The translations under genes and the position numbers were made by a program. A DNA stretch of 64,000 bases, taken from positions 282,894 through 346,893 of the forward strand of contig JAEURJ010000008.1 of assembly GCA_016789305.1 (NCBI GenBank). Reading direction: 5' to 3'. Positions within the stretch are counted from its first letter, which is position 1. Each line of letters opens with the position of its first letter. Of this stretch, positions 42,005 to 52,952 are shown in pieces. Below the pieces are notes generated by a model. That model saw only the letters and a program-made list of their open reading frames with translations, was not told the DNA's origin and searched no databases. Source of the DNA: Anaerolineales bacterium. Lineage in GTDB: Bacteria; Chloroflexota; Anaerolineae; Anaerolineales; Villigracilaceae.

Positions 42005-42305
42005 TTTTTCTCCTTAAAATGAAATAATCCGTGCAATCATAGCGCAAGATGTGCAGATGGCAAGGGTGTACAAGGGTTATTCAGGAATTCTTAAGGTGTT
42101 GGGGATTTGGAATGCACGGCTAACAATAGTGATTTTCGTACAAGCTAGACAATCATTGTCCTTTCAGGTATCATTGGCACGCTTGTACCGTTACTCACTA
42201 AGGCATTAAGCAAAAAAATGGTGCTTGTAAAACTCAAACCCAGGCCCGGATAAGCCCCTTATCCGGGTTCTTGTACGTAAAAAGATTTTTGGCGGAGGCT
42301 ACTAC
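42005..42305. promoter_or_regulatory. Promoter/leader region of the F1-ATPase operon
   Basis: This 301-base gap has no gene. It contains four TTGTAC/GTACAA hexamers, at 42068, 42138, 42183 and 42271; the middle two form an inverted pair GTACAAGC/GCTTGTAC. A 10-bp hairpin CCCGGATAAG/CTTATCCGGG (42245-42267) lies about 40 bases before atpA and could act in the mRNA leader. A GGAGG site lies 8-9 bases before the atpA start. Confidence 0.5.
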
Positions 42306-43970
42306 ATGTCAGACCTGATCAAGCAAATCACTGGTGATTTGCAGAAACAAATCGAAGGCTTTGCGCCTGCCCTTAACATCAGCGATATCGGTGTTGTGGT
42401 GGAAGCGGGCGATGGAATTGCCCGTGTGCAGGGACTTGCAAACGTCCGCGCACAGGAACTTGTGCAATTCTCAAACGGAGTTATGGGGACCGCGTTCAAC
42501 CTTGAAGAGGACAGTGTAGGTGTGATCGTGATGGGTGCCTACGACGGCATCATTCAAGGTATGACCGTCCGCGGGACGGGACGCATCGCTTCCGTACCTG
42601 TGGGTGATGCCATGATCGGACGCGTGGTCAATGCTTTGGGCGAACCCATCGATGGCAAGGGGCCAATCGCAACGACAGGTTTTCGTGCGATTGAACGCGT
42701 TGCTCCGGGTGTGGTGGAACGTCAGGATGTGGATACCCCGGTGCAGACCGGCATCAAGTCCATTGACTCGATGATCCCCGTTGGACGTGGTCAGCGCCAG
42801 TTGATCATCGGTGACCGCCAGACTGGCAAGACTGCCATTGCGATTGATACGATCATCAACCAAAAAGGCAAAGGCATTATTTGTATCTATGTTGCCGTTG
42901 GTCAGAAAAAAGCCGCCATTGCCCGCACACTGGGTATCCTCGAACAGAACGGCGCGATGGAACATACTATTATCGTTGTCGCTGCCGCGGACGAATCTGC
43001 CGCACTGCAATACATCGCCCCCTATTCCGGCACTGCAATCGGTGAGGAATTCATGGAGACCGGCCGCGATGCGTTGATCATTTACGATGATCTTTCAAAA
43101 CATGCATGGGCATACCGTCAGGTCTCTTTGCTGCTTCGCCGCCCTCCCGGTCGTGAAGCGTATCCTGGTGACGTGTTCTATCTGCACTCCCGCTTGTTGG
43201 AACGCTCGGCCCGTTTGGCAAATGGCTATGTCATTGTGAAAAACGATTTCAAGGAAGAACTTGCTTCCGCATCCGACGGTGTGGATGGAAAAGTATATTC
43301 CGGACCTGTTTCCAAGGATGATGCGGAAGAAGCCCGCAAGCATATGAAGAACGATCAGGATTACAAACTGGTCAAAGTGAAAGGCACGGGTGGGTCATTA
43401 ACTTCCCTGCCGATCATCGAAACACTTCTCGGTGACGTGTCGGCATATATCCCAACAAATGTGATTTCCATTACCGATGGACAGATCTACCTTGAAGGTA
43501 ACCTGTTCAATGCCGGTATTCGTCCCGCCGTCAACGTGGGTATCTCGGTTTCCCGCGTGGGTGGTGACGCGCAGACCAAGGCAATGAAACAGGTGGCCGG
43601 CCGTTTGCGTTTGGACATGGCAGCTTATCGTGAGTTGGCAGCGTTCGCTCTGATGGCGTCCGATTTGGACAAGTCCACGCAACAGCAGTTGAGCCGCGGT
43701 CAGCACATGCAGGAAATCCTCAAGCAGCCTCAGTATCGTCCATCCGAACTGGAACAACAGGTGATGGTGATCTTCGCAGGAACAAATGGTTTTGCCGATG
43801 GCGTTCCTTTGGATAAAATGGCGCAATGGCAATTCGACTTGATCCGTTTTATGGAAACCTCTCACCCCGAAGTTGGCAAGGATATTATCGCCAGGAAAGC
43901 CATTACCGACGATAATCGTGTTGCCCTGACCAAGGCTCTTGAAGCCTTCCGCGCAGGCTGGCAAGCCTAG
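42306..43970 (+). CDS. atpA: F1-ATPase alpha subunit
   Basis: 554 residues. The nucleotide-binding loop is [11 protein letters not shown], the visible alpha signature is [21 protein letters not shown], and the early beta-barrel domain has [16 protein letters not shown]. It forms the catalytic head with AtpD. Some 50 residues longer than E. coli alpha, mainly in the middle ([19 protein letters not shown]) and C-terminal parts. It is the first gene of the operon; the delta and F0 genes usually found upstream are missing here. Confidence 0.97.
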   Translation: MSDLIKQITGDLQKQIEGFAPALNISDIGVVVEAGDGIARVQGLANVRAQELVQFSNGVMGTAFNLEEDSVGVIVMGAYDGIIQGMTVRGTGRIASVPVGDAMIGRVVNALGEPIDGKGPIATTGFRAIERVAPGVVERQDVDTPVQTGIKSIDSMIPVGRGQRQLIIGDRQTGKTAIAIDTIINQKGKGIICIYVAVGQKKAAIARTLGILEQNGAMEHTIIVVAAADESAALQYIAPYSGTAIGEEFMETGRDALIIYDDLSKHAWAYRQVSLLLRRPPGREAYPGDVFYLHSRLLERSARLANGYVIVKNDFKEELASASDGVDGKVYSGPVSKDDAEEARKHMKNDQDYKLVKVKGTGGSLTSLPIIETLLGDVSAYIPTNVISITDGQIYLEGNLFNAGIRPAVNVGISVSRVGGDAQTKAMKQVAGRLRLDMAAYRELAAFALMASDLDKSTQQQLSRGQHMQEILKQPQYRPSELEQQVMVIFAGTNGFADGVPLDKMAQWQFDLIRFMETSHPEVGKDIIARKAITDDNRVALTKALEAFRAGWQA

Positions 43971-43996
43971 GCTACCCGAGAGATTAGAGGAGACCC

Positions 43997-44887
43997 ATGG
44001 CTTCCGCTCGTGAGATGAAACTCCGGATTAAGAGCGTAAAGAATATTGCGCAAGTGACGCGCGCTCTTGAAACGGTCAGTGCAAGTAAAGTCCGCAAGGC
44101 GGTCAATGCTGTCACGGCCACGCGTTCCTACGCGACCAAGGCCTGGCAGGTGTTGAAGCATGTTGCGGAACAACCCGGCAGGGACAGCCTGCATCCGCTT
44201 TTGGTGGAGCGCAAGAAAGTACGCAATACGTTGGTGGTCGTTATCACCGGTGACCGCGGTCTTGCGGGCGCCTACAACTCCAATGTGATTCGCTACGCTT
44301 CCCAGCGGTTTGACAAGAATACTGTCCCAGTGAAGTATGTTGCCATTGGACGCAAAGGACGTGACCTGCTGTATCGACGCCGCAAGGAATTGCTCGGCGA
44401 ATTCAGTAATTTACCCGCGGCTCCTTCCTTCTTTGACGTTTCCGCGATTGGCCGCTTGGTGGTGGATGCATATAAGAATGGCGAGGTGGATGAAGTTTTT
44501 CTGGTGTACACGAACTTTATCAATATGGCGCGTCAGACCGCAACGGTGAAAAAATTATTGCCGCTTGAGTTAACCGACGAGAATCGAGTACAGGACTTCG
44601 AACAGCATCATAACGGCCCCGCTGCTGCGTACGACTACGAACCTGATCAAAGCATCATTCTGGATGAAATCATTCCGCGCTTTACCGCTTTACAGGTGTA
44701 TCAGGCAATTCTTGAATCACAGGCAAGTGAACACGCGGCCCGCATGGTTGCCATGCATGCCGCTACAGATAACGCAAAAGACCTCGCTGGTGCCTACCAA
44801 TTGGCGTACAACAAAGTTCGTCAGCAGGGTATTACCAACGATATTTTAGATATTGTCGGCGGCGCGGAAGCGCTGTCTGCAAAATAA
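43997..44887 (+). CDS. atpG: F1-ATPase gamma subunit
   Basis: 296 residues, the rotor shaft. The conserved N-terminus is ASAREMKLRIKSVKNIAQVT, with ALETVSASKVRKA. The central part has VVVITGDRGLAGAYNSNV. The C-terminal helix has HAARMVAMHAATDNAKDL and QLAYNKVRQQGITNDILDIV. GAGGAG precedes the start. It lies 26 bases after atpA. Confidence 0.97.
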   Translation: MASAREMKLRIKSVKNIAQVTRALETVSASKVRKAVNAVTATRSYATKAWQVLKHVAEQPGRDSLHPLLVERKKVRNTLVVVITGDRGLAGAYNSNVIRYASQRFDKNTVPVKYVAIGRKGRDLLYRRRKELLGEFSNLPAAPSFFDVSAIGRLVVDAYKNGEVDEVFLVYTNFINMARQTATVKKLLPLELTDENRVQDFEQHHNGPAAAYDYEPDQSIILDEIIPRFTALQVYQAILESQASEHAARMVAMHAATDNAKDLAGAYQLAYNKVRQQGITNDILDIVGGAEALSAK

Positions 44888-46300
<1,413 letters not shown>

Positions 46301-46374
46301 ATCAGTGTCGAGTGTTTCGGTATCATGCATCGGCCTGGCCTGATGCGTGCCGCGTCTGACACTGGAGAATTCTT

Positions 46375-46815
46375 ATGACCATTCGTTGTGAAATCGTTTC
46401 GCAAGACCGTACAGTATTCGCAGGTGATGTGGATATTGTTGTGCTGCCGGGTGCGGGTGGGGAAATGGGTATTCTCCCCAAACATGCTCCAGTGCTTACA
46501 ACATTAAAGTATGGTGTTGTAAAAATTCGTAAGAACGGCAAGGAAGAACTTTTTACGGTTGCGGGCGGCGTTGCCGAAGTGCAACCTGATATTGTAACCA
46601 TCCTCGCGGATGCCGCTGAAAATGTGGATGAAATTGACGTCGCCCGTGCCGAAGCTGCGCGAACCCGCGCCGAGGAAATCCTGGCGAAGGGTGTGCCGGC
46701 TGATACGGACGCCTATCTCGCCATGGAAGCTGCCCTGCGCAAATCCAATTTACGCTTGGAAGCAGTTAGCCGATATCGTAAAGGTGGTACACGCGTGTCC
46801 ACCTCGGAGCACTAG
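46375..46815 (+). CDS. atpC: F1-ATPase epsilon subunit
   Basis: 146 residues. The N-terminal beta sandwich has MTIRCEIVSQDRTVFAGDVD, VLPGAGGEMGILPKHAPVLT and FTVAGGVAEVQPDIVTILAD. The C-terminal helical hairpin is AENVDEIDVARAEAARTRAE and on, which regulates ATP hydrolysis. The 74 bases after atpD contain a short CAGTGTC/GACACTG inverted repeat. TGGAG is the ribosome site. Confidence 0.95.
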   Translation: MTIRCEIVSQDRTVFAGDVDIVVLPGAGGEMGILPKHAPVLTTLKYGVVKIRKNGKEELFTVAGGVAEVQPDIVTILADAAENVDEIDVARAEAARTRAEEILAKGVPADTDAYLAMEAALRKSNLRLEAVSRYRKGGTRVSTSEH

Positions 46816-46827
46816 ACCTTCGTGGCA

Positions 46828-47829
46828 ATGTTCTCGAAAGACCTTGGTATTGATCTGGGGACCATGTTTACGCGGATTGCTGATGGCGCGCAGGTATTGT
46901 TGGAAGAGCCGACCATCGTTGCCATTGAGGTGGACGATCAGAAGATGGTCGCAGCCGGACTTGAAGCTCGCGACATGTACGGACGCGTTCCAGAGAATAT
47001 AGAAGTGGCGCGACCGTTGCGAAATGGGGTGATCGCCGATTATGAAATTACCGAAACCCTGCTCGCATATTTGCTTCAGCGCGTTAGCGGATCCATGCGG
47101 ATCTTTCGCCCCCGTGTGATGATCTCTGTCCCGTACGGAGTAACCAGCGTGGAGCGCCGAGCCGTGTATGAAGCCGTGATGGAAGCGGGAAGCCGCGAGA
47201 CGTTCCTGATTCAACAGCCGCTGGCGGCCGCGATCGGCATTGACCTTCCGATCAACTCTCCTTCCGGAAATATGATCATTTGTCTTGGCGGTGGTTGTAC
47301 GGAAGCTGCGGTGATGGCGATGTATGGAATTGTTGCAGCGGATACCCTCCGCGCCGGCGGCATGGACTTGGACGATGCCATTGTCAATTATGTGCGTCGT
47401 AAATACGGGGTCATCATCGGTCAGGTGACAGCAGAACAATTGAAGATCCGTATCGGTGCAGCCATTCCGCAGGATATTGAAAATAGCATGGAAGTGCAGG
47501 GACAGGACCAGGTGACCGGTCTCCCCCGCCCTGTGACATTGACCACCGGCGAAATTGTCGAAGCGCTGCAGGAACCCTTGAAGCAGATCGTCGAAACCGG
47601 CCGCAAGGTGTTGGAAAAAACCCCGCCGGAATTGGTTTCCGATATCATCGACCGCGGTGTGGCGTTGTGCGGCGGCGGCGCGTTGCTGCGCGGCATCGAT
47701 AAACTGCTGACAAAATCGCTGGGCATCCCGGCTTATCTCGTGGACAATCCGCTGACTTGTGTGGTCGAAGGTGCCTCGAAGAGCTTTGGCATGTTGAATG
47801 TGATCCGTCGAAATCTACCGCAAGTGTAA
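46828..47829 (+). CDS. Divergent MreB-like actin homologue
   Basis: 333 residues from the ATG at 46828 (a GTG two codons earlier is possible); MFSKDLGIDLGT is the normal MreB opening. Actin-fold motifs follow: the GNMIICLGGGCTEAAV loop, the C-terminal ALCGGGALLRGIDKLL and FGMLNVIRRN. Compared with canonical MreB as I remember it, the catalytic IEEP-AAAIG is IQQPLAAAIG here and VDIGGGTTE is ICLGGGCTE, so residues for water activation and metal binding are changed. It starts 12 bases after atpC and probably shares its mRNA. A shape or scaffold role with weak ATPase is likely. Confidence 0.85.
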   Translation: MFSKDLGIDLGTMFTRIADGAQVLLEEPTIVAIEVDDQKMVAAGLEARDMYGRVPENIEVARPLRNGVIADYEITETLLAYLLQRVSGSMRIFRPRVMISVPYGVTSVERRAVYEAVMEAGSRETFLIQQPLAAAIGIDLPINSPSGNMIICLGGGCTEAAVMAMYGIVAADTLRAGGMDLDDAIVNYVRRKYGVIIGQVTAEQLKIRIGAAIPQDIENSMEVQGQDQVTGLPRPVTLTTGEIVEALQEPLKQIVETGRKVLEKTPPELVSDIIDRGVALCGGGALLRGIDKLLTKSLGIPAYLVDNPLTCVVEGASKSFGMLNVIRRNLPQV

Positions 47830-47834
47830 AATCG

Positions 47835-47869
47835 AAACGGCCTCCGATATCGGAGGCCGTTTTTTTTTA
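47835..47869. terminator. Bidirectional terminator after the F1/MreB operon
   Basis: AAACGGCCTCCGATATCGGAGGCCGTTT is a nearly complete palindrome followed by a run of nine or more T. The convergent AlkZ-like gene ends at 47867. Confidence 0.9.
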
Positions 47870-48949
47870 TTTATATTCCAGCCTGGTCGAAAGACCGAGA
47901 AATTTTCCATACTCTTCTGTGGTTTGCAGGAATGCCTGTTTTTCTTTCGCCTTAAGGGGTATGAAGAAATCCGGCTTGATGATGACTTCCTGCTTTTCCA
48001 AAGTGCGTTTCCATGTGCCGGCAACTTGCCCGTCGATTGTGATAATGTACAGCAGGGCATTTCCCAGCAGTTTCAATTTATCCGCATATTGGAAGGTGTC
48101 CATCGCGCTGCGATCTTTGTAGCTTGAAATATATTCGTCAAAGATCGAAAGTAAATGGACCACGGGGGATTTGATTTTTACGGTCTTTTCCTGTTCAATA
48201 AACCAATAGACTTGACCCTCGACCACTTCGCTTTGTAGTTTGGATTTGATTGCTTCCAGTCCCTCTTTGGCATCTGCAACGGTCAGCCCGGACCATTTTG
48301 CAAAATCCTGGCTTGTGGCCGGGCCGCGACTTGTGAAGTATCGATCTGTTAATTCAACCAGGGCTTCATCGCGAGACAGTTTTTTTACCGCCGGGACCCT
48401 TTCTTCCAACAGCATGTACGTGAACTGCTTTCCCTTGCGCGGACCGCTGCACACGACCCCGTCCAACTCGGCCTGCATCATCAGGTATGTCATTCGTTGA
48501 TCGCCCTCCGTGATAATGCGCGCCTTTGTCAGCGCATCGCGCAGTTCGTCACGCGTTAATTGTTTTCCGCCTTGTAATGCTTTTTCCATGGCGGCGTTGC
48601 TGCGCTTGAATGTTTTGGCATCCAGAGATTCCTTGCGAATCATGTAGGCACTGGCCGCATGGACTCGGGAGGCGGTCAACTCCAGCAGCCAGCGGATATC
48701 TTTCGGTGTGACGAAATGCCAGGTGGGGCGCATCAAATGGGTGCGAAGGATGGCTCCTTCGTTAAATGCCTTTTCGATCATCCCTTCTGTTGAGTTTGGC
48801 AGGCGCAGGCCCAGTGACCATTTTGCGCCGGCGAAATCCTGCGATTGCACGGCACCCAGCCAGTGAACAACCTCCGCTGGAGTTTTAAGACTTGAATTGA
48901 CCATGCGTAGATTCTGCAATCGTTGCGACGAGATGAGCGAGTTATCCAT
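47867..48949 (-). CDS. Winged-helix DNA-binding protein, AlkZ/YcaQ-like
   Basis: 360 residues. The hallmark GAVQSQDFAGAKWSLGLR near residue 32, EGAILRTHLMRPTWHFV and the later FTSRGPATSQDFAKWSGL match the HTH_42 family, which includes DNA glycosylases that repair interstrand crosslinks or alkylated bases. The C-terminal lobe has VHLLSIFDEYISSYKDR. Catalytic QxQ/QxD residues are present in AVQSQD (Gln, Asp), so glycosylase activity is plausible. AGGTG precedes the start. It is monocistronic. Confidence 0.85.
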   Translation of the reverse strand: MDNSLISSQRLQNLRMVNSSLKTPAEVVHWLGAVQSQDFAGAKWSLGLRLPNSTEGMIEKAFNEGAILRTHLMRPTWHFVTPKDIRWLLELTASRVHAASAYMIRKESLDAKTFKRSNAAMEKALQGGKQLTRDELRDALTKARIITEGDQRMTYLMMQAELDGVVCSGPRKGKQFTYMLLEERVPAVKKLSRDEALVELTDRYFTSRGPATSQDFAKWSGLTVADAKEGLEAIKSKLQSEVVEGQVYWFIEQEKTVKIKSPVVHLLSIFDEYISSYKDRSAMDTFQYADKLKLLGNALLYIITIDGQVAGTWKRTLEKQEVIIKPDFFIPLKAKEKQAFLQTTEEYGKFLGLSTRLEYK

Positions 48950-49045
48950 TTTTGCACCTGATCGAGGATTTTAACCACAAGCACCGATTCTGCCCATTGT
49001 TTTGAAGCAGGCTGCGGCGCGAAAGAGGCGAGGATTCATTCAAAA

Positions 49046-49083
49046 GAAAAACGCCCGATCTGAATATCCAAATCGGGCGTTCG
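49046..49083 (-). terminator. Terminator of rex
   Basis: CGCCCGAT and ATCGGGCG pair around an A/T-rich 12-14 base loop, and on the minus strand TTTTTCTTTTG follows. Confidence 0.85.
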
Positions 49084-49098
49084 ATCTTCGTTTGCAAA

Positions 49099-49716
49099 TT
49101 ACAAATAATAAGTCATGCGCTGCAAATGAGTGGACGGGTCGATGTATTGCACTTTGACGTTATTCGGTACAGTCAGGCTGATGGGCGCGTAGTTCAAAAT
49201 GGCACGCACGCCTGCCTGGATCAATTTATCGGCCACGCTTTGCGCGGCAGAAGCCGGCACGGTGAGCATGGCAATTTTTATGCCAGCAGACTTTATCTTC
49301 TCGGCGATCTTCTCGGCGTCTTCCACCACGAACTCACCGATCTTTTCGCCCACCTTGGTGCTGTCTGCGTCAAAGATCATCGCGATGCGAAAGCCGCGAT
49401 TCTCAAAGCCCTGATAGTTGGCGAGTGCGTGACCCATATCGCCGGCGCCGACGAGCGCCACGTCCCAAATGCGGTCCACTTTGAGGATCTCGCGAAGCTT
49501 GTCGAGCAAATAGGCGATGGAGTAGCCCGTGCCCTGTTTTCCGAAATCGCCAAACTGGGAAATATCCTTGCGGATCTGTGCCGCGGAAATCCCCACATGT
49601 TCGCCGAGTTCCTGGGAGGAGGTGGTCTTCAGGCCGTTGTCTGCCATGCGCTGCAAGGCACGCAGGTAGACGGGAAGGCGGCCAACGATGATGTCAGGAA
49701 TTTTGTCAGCTTTCAT
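49099..49716 (-). CDS. rex: Redox-sensing transcriptional repressor Rex
   Basis: 205 residues. The N-terminal winged helix has PVYLRALQRMADNGLKTTSS and GISAAQIRKDISQFGDFGKQ. The Rossmann domain has VALVGAGDMGHALANYQGF, which binds NAD(H), and ILNYAPISLTVP near the end. Rex leaves DNA when NADH/NAD+ rises. The ATG at 49716 follows GAGGAAAA; the frame is open 25 codons further but without homology. Upstream, TTGTAC and GTACAA flank the promoter (49774-49802), a possible autoregulatory site. Confidence 0.95.
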   Translation of the reverse strand: MKADKIPDIIVGRLPVYLRALQRMADNGLKTTSSQELGEHVGISAAQIRKDISQFGDFGKQGTGYSIAYLLDKLREILKVDRIWDVALVGAGDMGHALANYQGFENRGFRIAMIFDADSTKVGEKIGEFVVEDAEKIAEKIKSAGIKIAMLTVPASAAQSVADKLIQAGVRAILNYAPISLTVPNNVKVQYIDPSTHLQRMTYYL

Positions 49717-49773
49717 TCGTATTTTCCTCGCATTTGTGAAATTAATGCATAACTCTACCATAAAACAATTTTT

Positions 49774-49802
49774 TTGTACATTTACACACAAGTACTGTAC
49801 AA
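49774..49802 (-). promoter_or_regulatory. Inverted TTGTACA pair upstream of rex
   Basis: TTGTACA at 49774-49780 and TGTACAA at 49796-49802 are inverted with a 15-base spacer, 58-86 bases before the rex start. The same hexamer occurs four times in the atpA upstream region. The standard Rex operator TTGTGAA-N4-TTCACAA is not present intact; only half-sites TTGTGAA (49734) and TTCACAA (49807) are seen. Confidence 0.4.
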
Positions 49803-49811
49803 GTGCTTCAC

Positions 49812-49847
49812 AAACGAAAGAAGCGACAAAATGCCGCTTCTTTTTTT
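49812..49847 (-). terminator. Terminator of the CHASE2-cyclase operon
   Basis: GAAGCG and CGCTTC pair around a nine-base loop; TTTCGTTT follows on the minus strand and TTTTTTT on the plus strand. Confidence 0.78.
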
Positions 49848-49866
49848 GACCTTTCGCCTGATTCTG

Positions 49867-51756
49867 CTACTTTTGCCAGGATTGCAACTTTTCAGATTCC
49901 GCTGCGCCCTTACGGCCGATAACTTTGTAGACGTTGACGGGCTGCGTCTTGCCCTTGACCGTGACCGCATCCGCGAATTCCGTATCGAACTCATCCTTCA
50001 CGCTTTGGTAGGTGCTTTCGCTGATGAGAATGGGCCAGGCGTAGGTTTTGGTCAGGTCTTGCAGGCGGGAGGCGAGGTTGGCGTTATCGCCGATCACCGT
50101 GTAGTTGATGCGCTGCGACGAACCGACCATGCCAACGAACACTTCGCCGGAGTTGACGCCGATGCCCATCTCGATCTGACTGGGGCGCCCTTCCTTTGCC
50201 CATTGCTGACGAAGCTTTTCCAAAGCGATGCGCATATCCAACGAGGCGCGTAGTGCGCGCAAGGCATGATCTGGATAGTGAACCGGTTCGCCGAAGAAGG
50301 CAATGATCGCATCGCCTTCGTATTTATCGACCGTGCCGCCGTGTTTGTAGATCACCTCAGACATGGCTTCCAAATATGGGTTGAGCAAGGCCACCACATC
50401 TTCGGGCGCCAGTTTTTCAGAGAGGGTTGTAAAGCCGCGAATGTCGGAGAAAATGATGCTCACATCGGAGCGCTTGTTAAGCGAATTCAAGTCCTGCGTG
50501 TTCATCATCTGGTCGACCATCTCCGGGGAGATGAAGCGCGAGAACAAGCTGCGCACACGGCGTTTTTCCAGTTCCTGCGAGACAGCATGTTCCAGCGTGG
50601 GAAGGATCACACCAAGAAATAGCATGATCTCAGGAGCCACGGCCGGGATGAACAATCGCTGGCGGATGAAAATAATCAGCCCGGCGATCAAATATCCGAG
50701 CATGACGACGCCCATCGTGATCAATGTAACGGTGGGGCGTTTGATGTTGGAAATCAAAGCGGCCAGCAATGCCGCGATGATGGTGATAACCAACGTTAAC
50801 CACGGAGAAGTTTCGCGAAGATAGGCACCATTCAAAATCGTATCAATGGTGTTGGCGACGATTTCCACTCCGGCAGTCGGGGTTTGCGCTGAAAATGGTG
50901 TGGGATAAATATCCTGCAAAGTCAGCGTGGTGGCACCGATCAGAACGATCTTTCCGCGAAATGCATCAGGGTCTTCTTCCAGCGTCACACCGTCATGTAC
51001 GTTTGCCGCAGAGTACGTGGTGTAGGTACCTGACGGCCCATTGAAGTTGACCAGCATTTCCTTTGAATGCAGGGGAACGGTCTGGCCGTTGAATTGGAGC
51101 GAGACATCCGTTTGCTCTGTTGGCTTATCCACGCCCAAATACAGGCTGGCGATTTCAAATGCCCAATGATTGATGTTTCTTCCATTGTATGATTCAAATG
51201 CCTGAACACTGCGAACAATGGCATCTTCATCGCGTTTCACAGTTGAAATGCCGGAGCCATCCAACACTGCGCGAAACGGTGAGATGGGCTGTGAATAGGT
51301 GTAAACAGTCTGGCCATCGACGGTCGTGCTGTATAGCTGAACTACAGCCGCTGAAGACGGAACCGCGGCCAGCGACCTTGCCAGTGCTTCATCATTCGCA
51401 GGGTCCTTATCCTGCTCGAACAAAACAATATCCACACCGACGACCTTGCCGCTGCCTTTATTGATCTGGTCGATAATCTCAGCATAATAGCTTCGCGGCC
51501 ACGGCCATTGAAAGCCCGTCCAGTTGAAGGAGAAATCGTCGATTGCCACGATGACGATTTCTGGTGATGGCTCCTGCTTCCCACGAATGCGCATGACCAG
51601 GTCACGCGCGGTCAACTCAACACGCTCGATGGGCGTGGTGATATTGGGAAACAACGCGAGAATCTGTAGCAAGATAAGAATGCTGGCGGTTCCAATTACG
51701 AGGGTGGCCTTTAGGTTAAGAGGTTTATTCTGCTTGGATGTATTTATTGACTTCAA
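49867..51756 (-). CDS. CHASE2-domain adenylate/guanylate cyclase
   Basis: 629 residues. An N-terminal membrane helix (LVIGTASILILLQILALF) is followed by an extracytoplasmic CHASE2 domain (about 50-300) with SPEIVIVAIDDFSF, WPRSYYAEIIDQIN, VGVDIVLFE and GKIVLIGATTLTLQDIYPTP. Three membrane helices come next, then a class III cyclase domain: VSIIFSDIRGFTTLSE with metal Asp, DKYEGDAIIAFFGEP with the second metal Asp, and GIGVNSGEVFVGMVGSSQRINYTVIGDNANLASRL. I place the start at a TTG (51756) 8 bases after GGAGG; an earlier ATG would overlap the FecR gene. Output is cAMP or cGMP. Confidence 0.9.
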   Translation of the reverse strand: MKSINTSKQNKPLNLKATLVIGTASILILLQILALFPNITTPIERVELTARDLVMRIRGKQEPSPEIVIVAIDDFSFNWTGFQWPWPRSYYAEIIDQINKGSGKVVGVDIVLFEQDKDPANDEALARSLAAVPSSAAVVQLYSTTVDGQTVYTYSQPISPFRAVLDGSGISTVKRDEDAIVRSVQAFESYNGRNINHWAFEIASLYLGVDKPTEQTDVSLQFNGQTVPLHSKEMLVNFNGPSGTYTTYSAANVHDGVTLEEDPDAFRGKIVLIGATTLTLQDIYPTPFSAQTPTAGVEIVANTIDTILNGAYLRETSPWLTLVITIIAALLAALISNIKRPTVTLITMGVVMLGYLIAGLIIFIRQRLFIPAVAPEIMLFLGVILPTLEHAVSQELEKRRVRSLFSRFISPEMVDQMMNTQDLNSLNKRSDVSIIFSDIRGFTTLSEKLAPEDVVALLNPYLEAMSEVIYKHGGTVDKYEGDAIIAFFGEPVHYPDHALRALRASLDMRIALEKLRQQWAKEGRPSQIEMGIGVNSGEVFVGMVGSSQRINYTVIGDNANLASRLQDLTKTYAWPILISESTYQSVKDEFDTEFADAVTVKGKTQPVNVYKVIGRKGAAESEKLQSWQK

Positions 51757-51758
51757 AT

Positions 51759-52919
51759 TTAGCTGCCTCCGAAGCATGCAAAGTAATCGTAACAACTACT
51801 TCCTTCATCACAAACATCACAACTCAGATTTTCCTCTTCATCGTCCTTTTTGGGTGGTTCTGGATTCGGGTGAGAGTCGGGTTTGTTGAATTCGATAGTG
51901 TCTGATTGGCAAATTTGACCTCCATCTTCTCCGTAAGCGGCCACACCCCACTTATAATCGCCCTCTGCCGGGAAGATCTCAATATATTTTTCAATGCTGG
52001 TCTCGGTGGTTTCGAACGAGACTGTATTTCCGTTGCTCGTGATAAAGGTGATCACATATTTCTTTGCGTTGGGTTGAGGCTCCCATTCGAATTTCACCTT
52101 GCCCATAAATTCCAGGCTGGCACCTTCCACAGGTTCGATGGTCTTGCAGGCTTCGGAATTTCCGCCTTCAGGCAGAACGGATTCGATGGTGGGTTCGGCC
52201 GTTGGTTCAGCGGTGGGCTCGTCGGTTGGTACCTCCGTAGGTGCGGCCAACGCGGTCGCAGTTCCCATGGCCTGATTGAAGAGTTCCTTGGCTTCGGGAT
52301 TGTTATCCAGCCATTCCTGGAAATCTTCCGGAGTCATCGGCTCCACCCCGGGGACCTGCCAATTTCCATTTTCATCCTTGTGGAAGAGTTTGGTCTTTTC
52401 TCCTTGCGTGAAGTCGACTGACCCAGCCGGGTTTTTTGCGGAGCAATCTCCTTCAAGACAGGTGACGTACACATCGCCATTGTCCGGGTCCACTTCCACT
52501 TTCATGTAGGAGCCGCGCACGGAAGCGACGCCGGAGGGTGTTTCCACTTCGGCGCGTCCGCCGTTCAGGATAATAAAGATCTTGCCCGCCTCAAGTTGAA
52601 TTTTCGTCAACAAGCCGCCTTCGGTTTCTTCGTTGGATGTCAATGTAAAGCTGGAAGAGGAAGCGACGCGGATGATCGTGCCCGTGGAGAGGTCAAGGCG
52701 TACGCGGCCATCATCTCCGGTTTGGATCTGTCCATTTGGCTCCAGAACCGTGTTTGCATCCGCCTGGATGAACGCATCGGAATTAGGTGATTTCATTTCC
52801 ACCTTGCCGACAAGTTCGCTCAAAGCGGCGGTCAAGCCGGCCGGCGCGGACCCTTGTTTGCAGGCAGCGAGCAAAATGACCCCGATCAATAAGGTGGCAA
52901 GTACTTTGTTTTTTATCAT
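51759..52919 (-). CDS. FecR-domain lipoprotein
   Basis: 386 residues. The signal peptide ends with the lipobox LLAAC, so it is a lipoprotein on the outer face of the membrane. A FecR domain follows (about 30-145): SELVGKVEMKSPNSDAF, LEPNGQIQTGDDGRVRLDLS, GVASVRGSYMKVEVDPDNG. A Pro/Thr/Glu linker and a beta domain (VEGASLEFMGKVKFEWEPQP) come next, then a C-terminal tail with CDVCDEGSSC. The ATG at 52919 follows GGAGAAG by 6 bases. It is translated just before the CHASE2 cyclase, and FecR/CHASE2 pairs occur together in other bacteria. Confidence 0.88.
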   Translation of the reverse strand: MIKNKVLATLLIGVILLAACKQGSAPAGLTAALSELVGKVEMKSPNSDAFIQADANTVLEPNGQIQTGDDGRVRLDLSTGTIIRVASSSSFTLTSNEETEGGLLTKIQLEAGKIFIILNGGRAEVETPSGVASVRGSYMKVEVDPDNGDVYVTCLEGDCSAKNPAGSVDFTQGEKTKLFHKDENGNWQVPGVEPMTPEDFQEWLDNNPEAKELFNQAMGTATALAAPTEVPTDEPTAEPTAEPTIESVLPEGGNSEACKTIEPVEGASLEFMGKVKFEWEPQPNAKKYVITFITSNGNTVSFETTETSIEKYIEIFPAEGDYKWGVAAYGEDGGQICQSDTIEFNKPDSHPNPEPPKKDDEEENLSCDVCDEGSSCYDYFACFGGS

Positions 52920-52952
52920 TTTCTTCTCCATAAATAAATTCAAGCGGGTCGA

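Noticed and set aside
46750..47439. 229-codon reverse frame across atpC/mreB
   Set aside because: Shadow of the coding strand; no ribosome site or homology.
49734..49813. Classical Rex operator upstream of rex
   Set aside because: TTGTGAA and TTCACAA half-sites exist but are about 70 bases apart and do not form the 18-base consensus.
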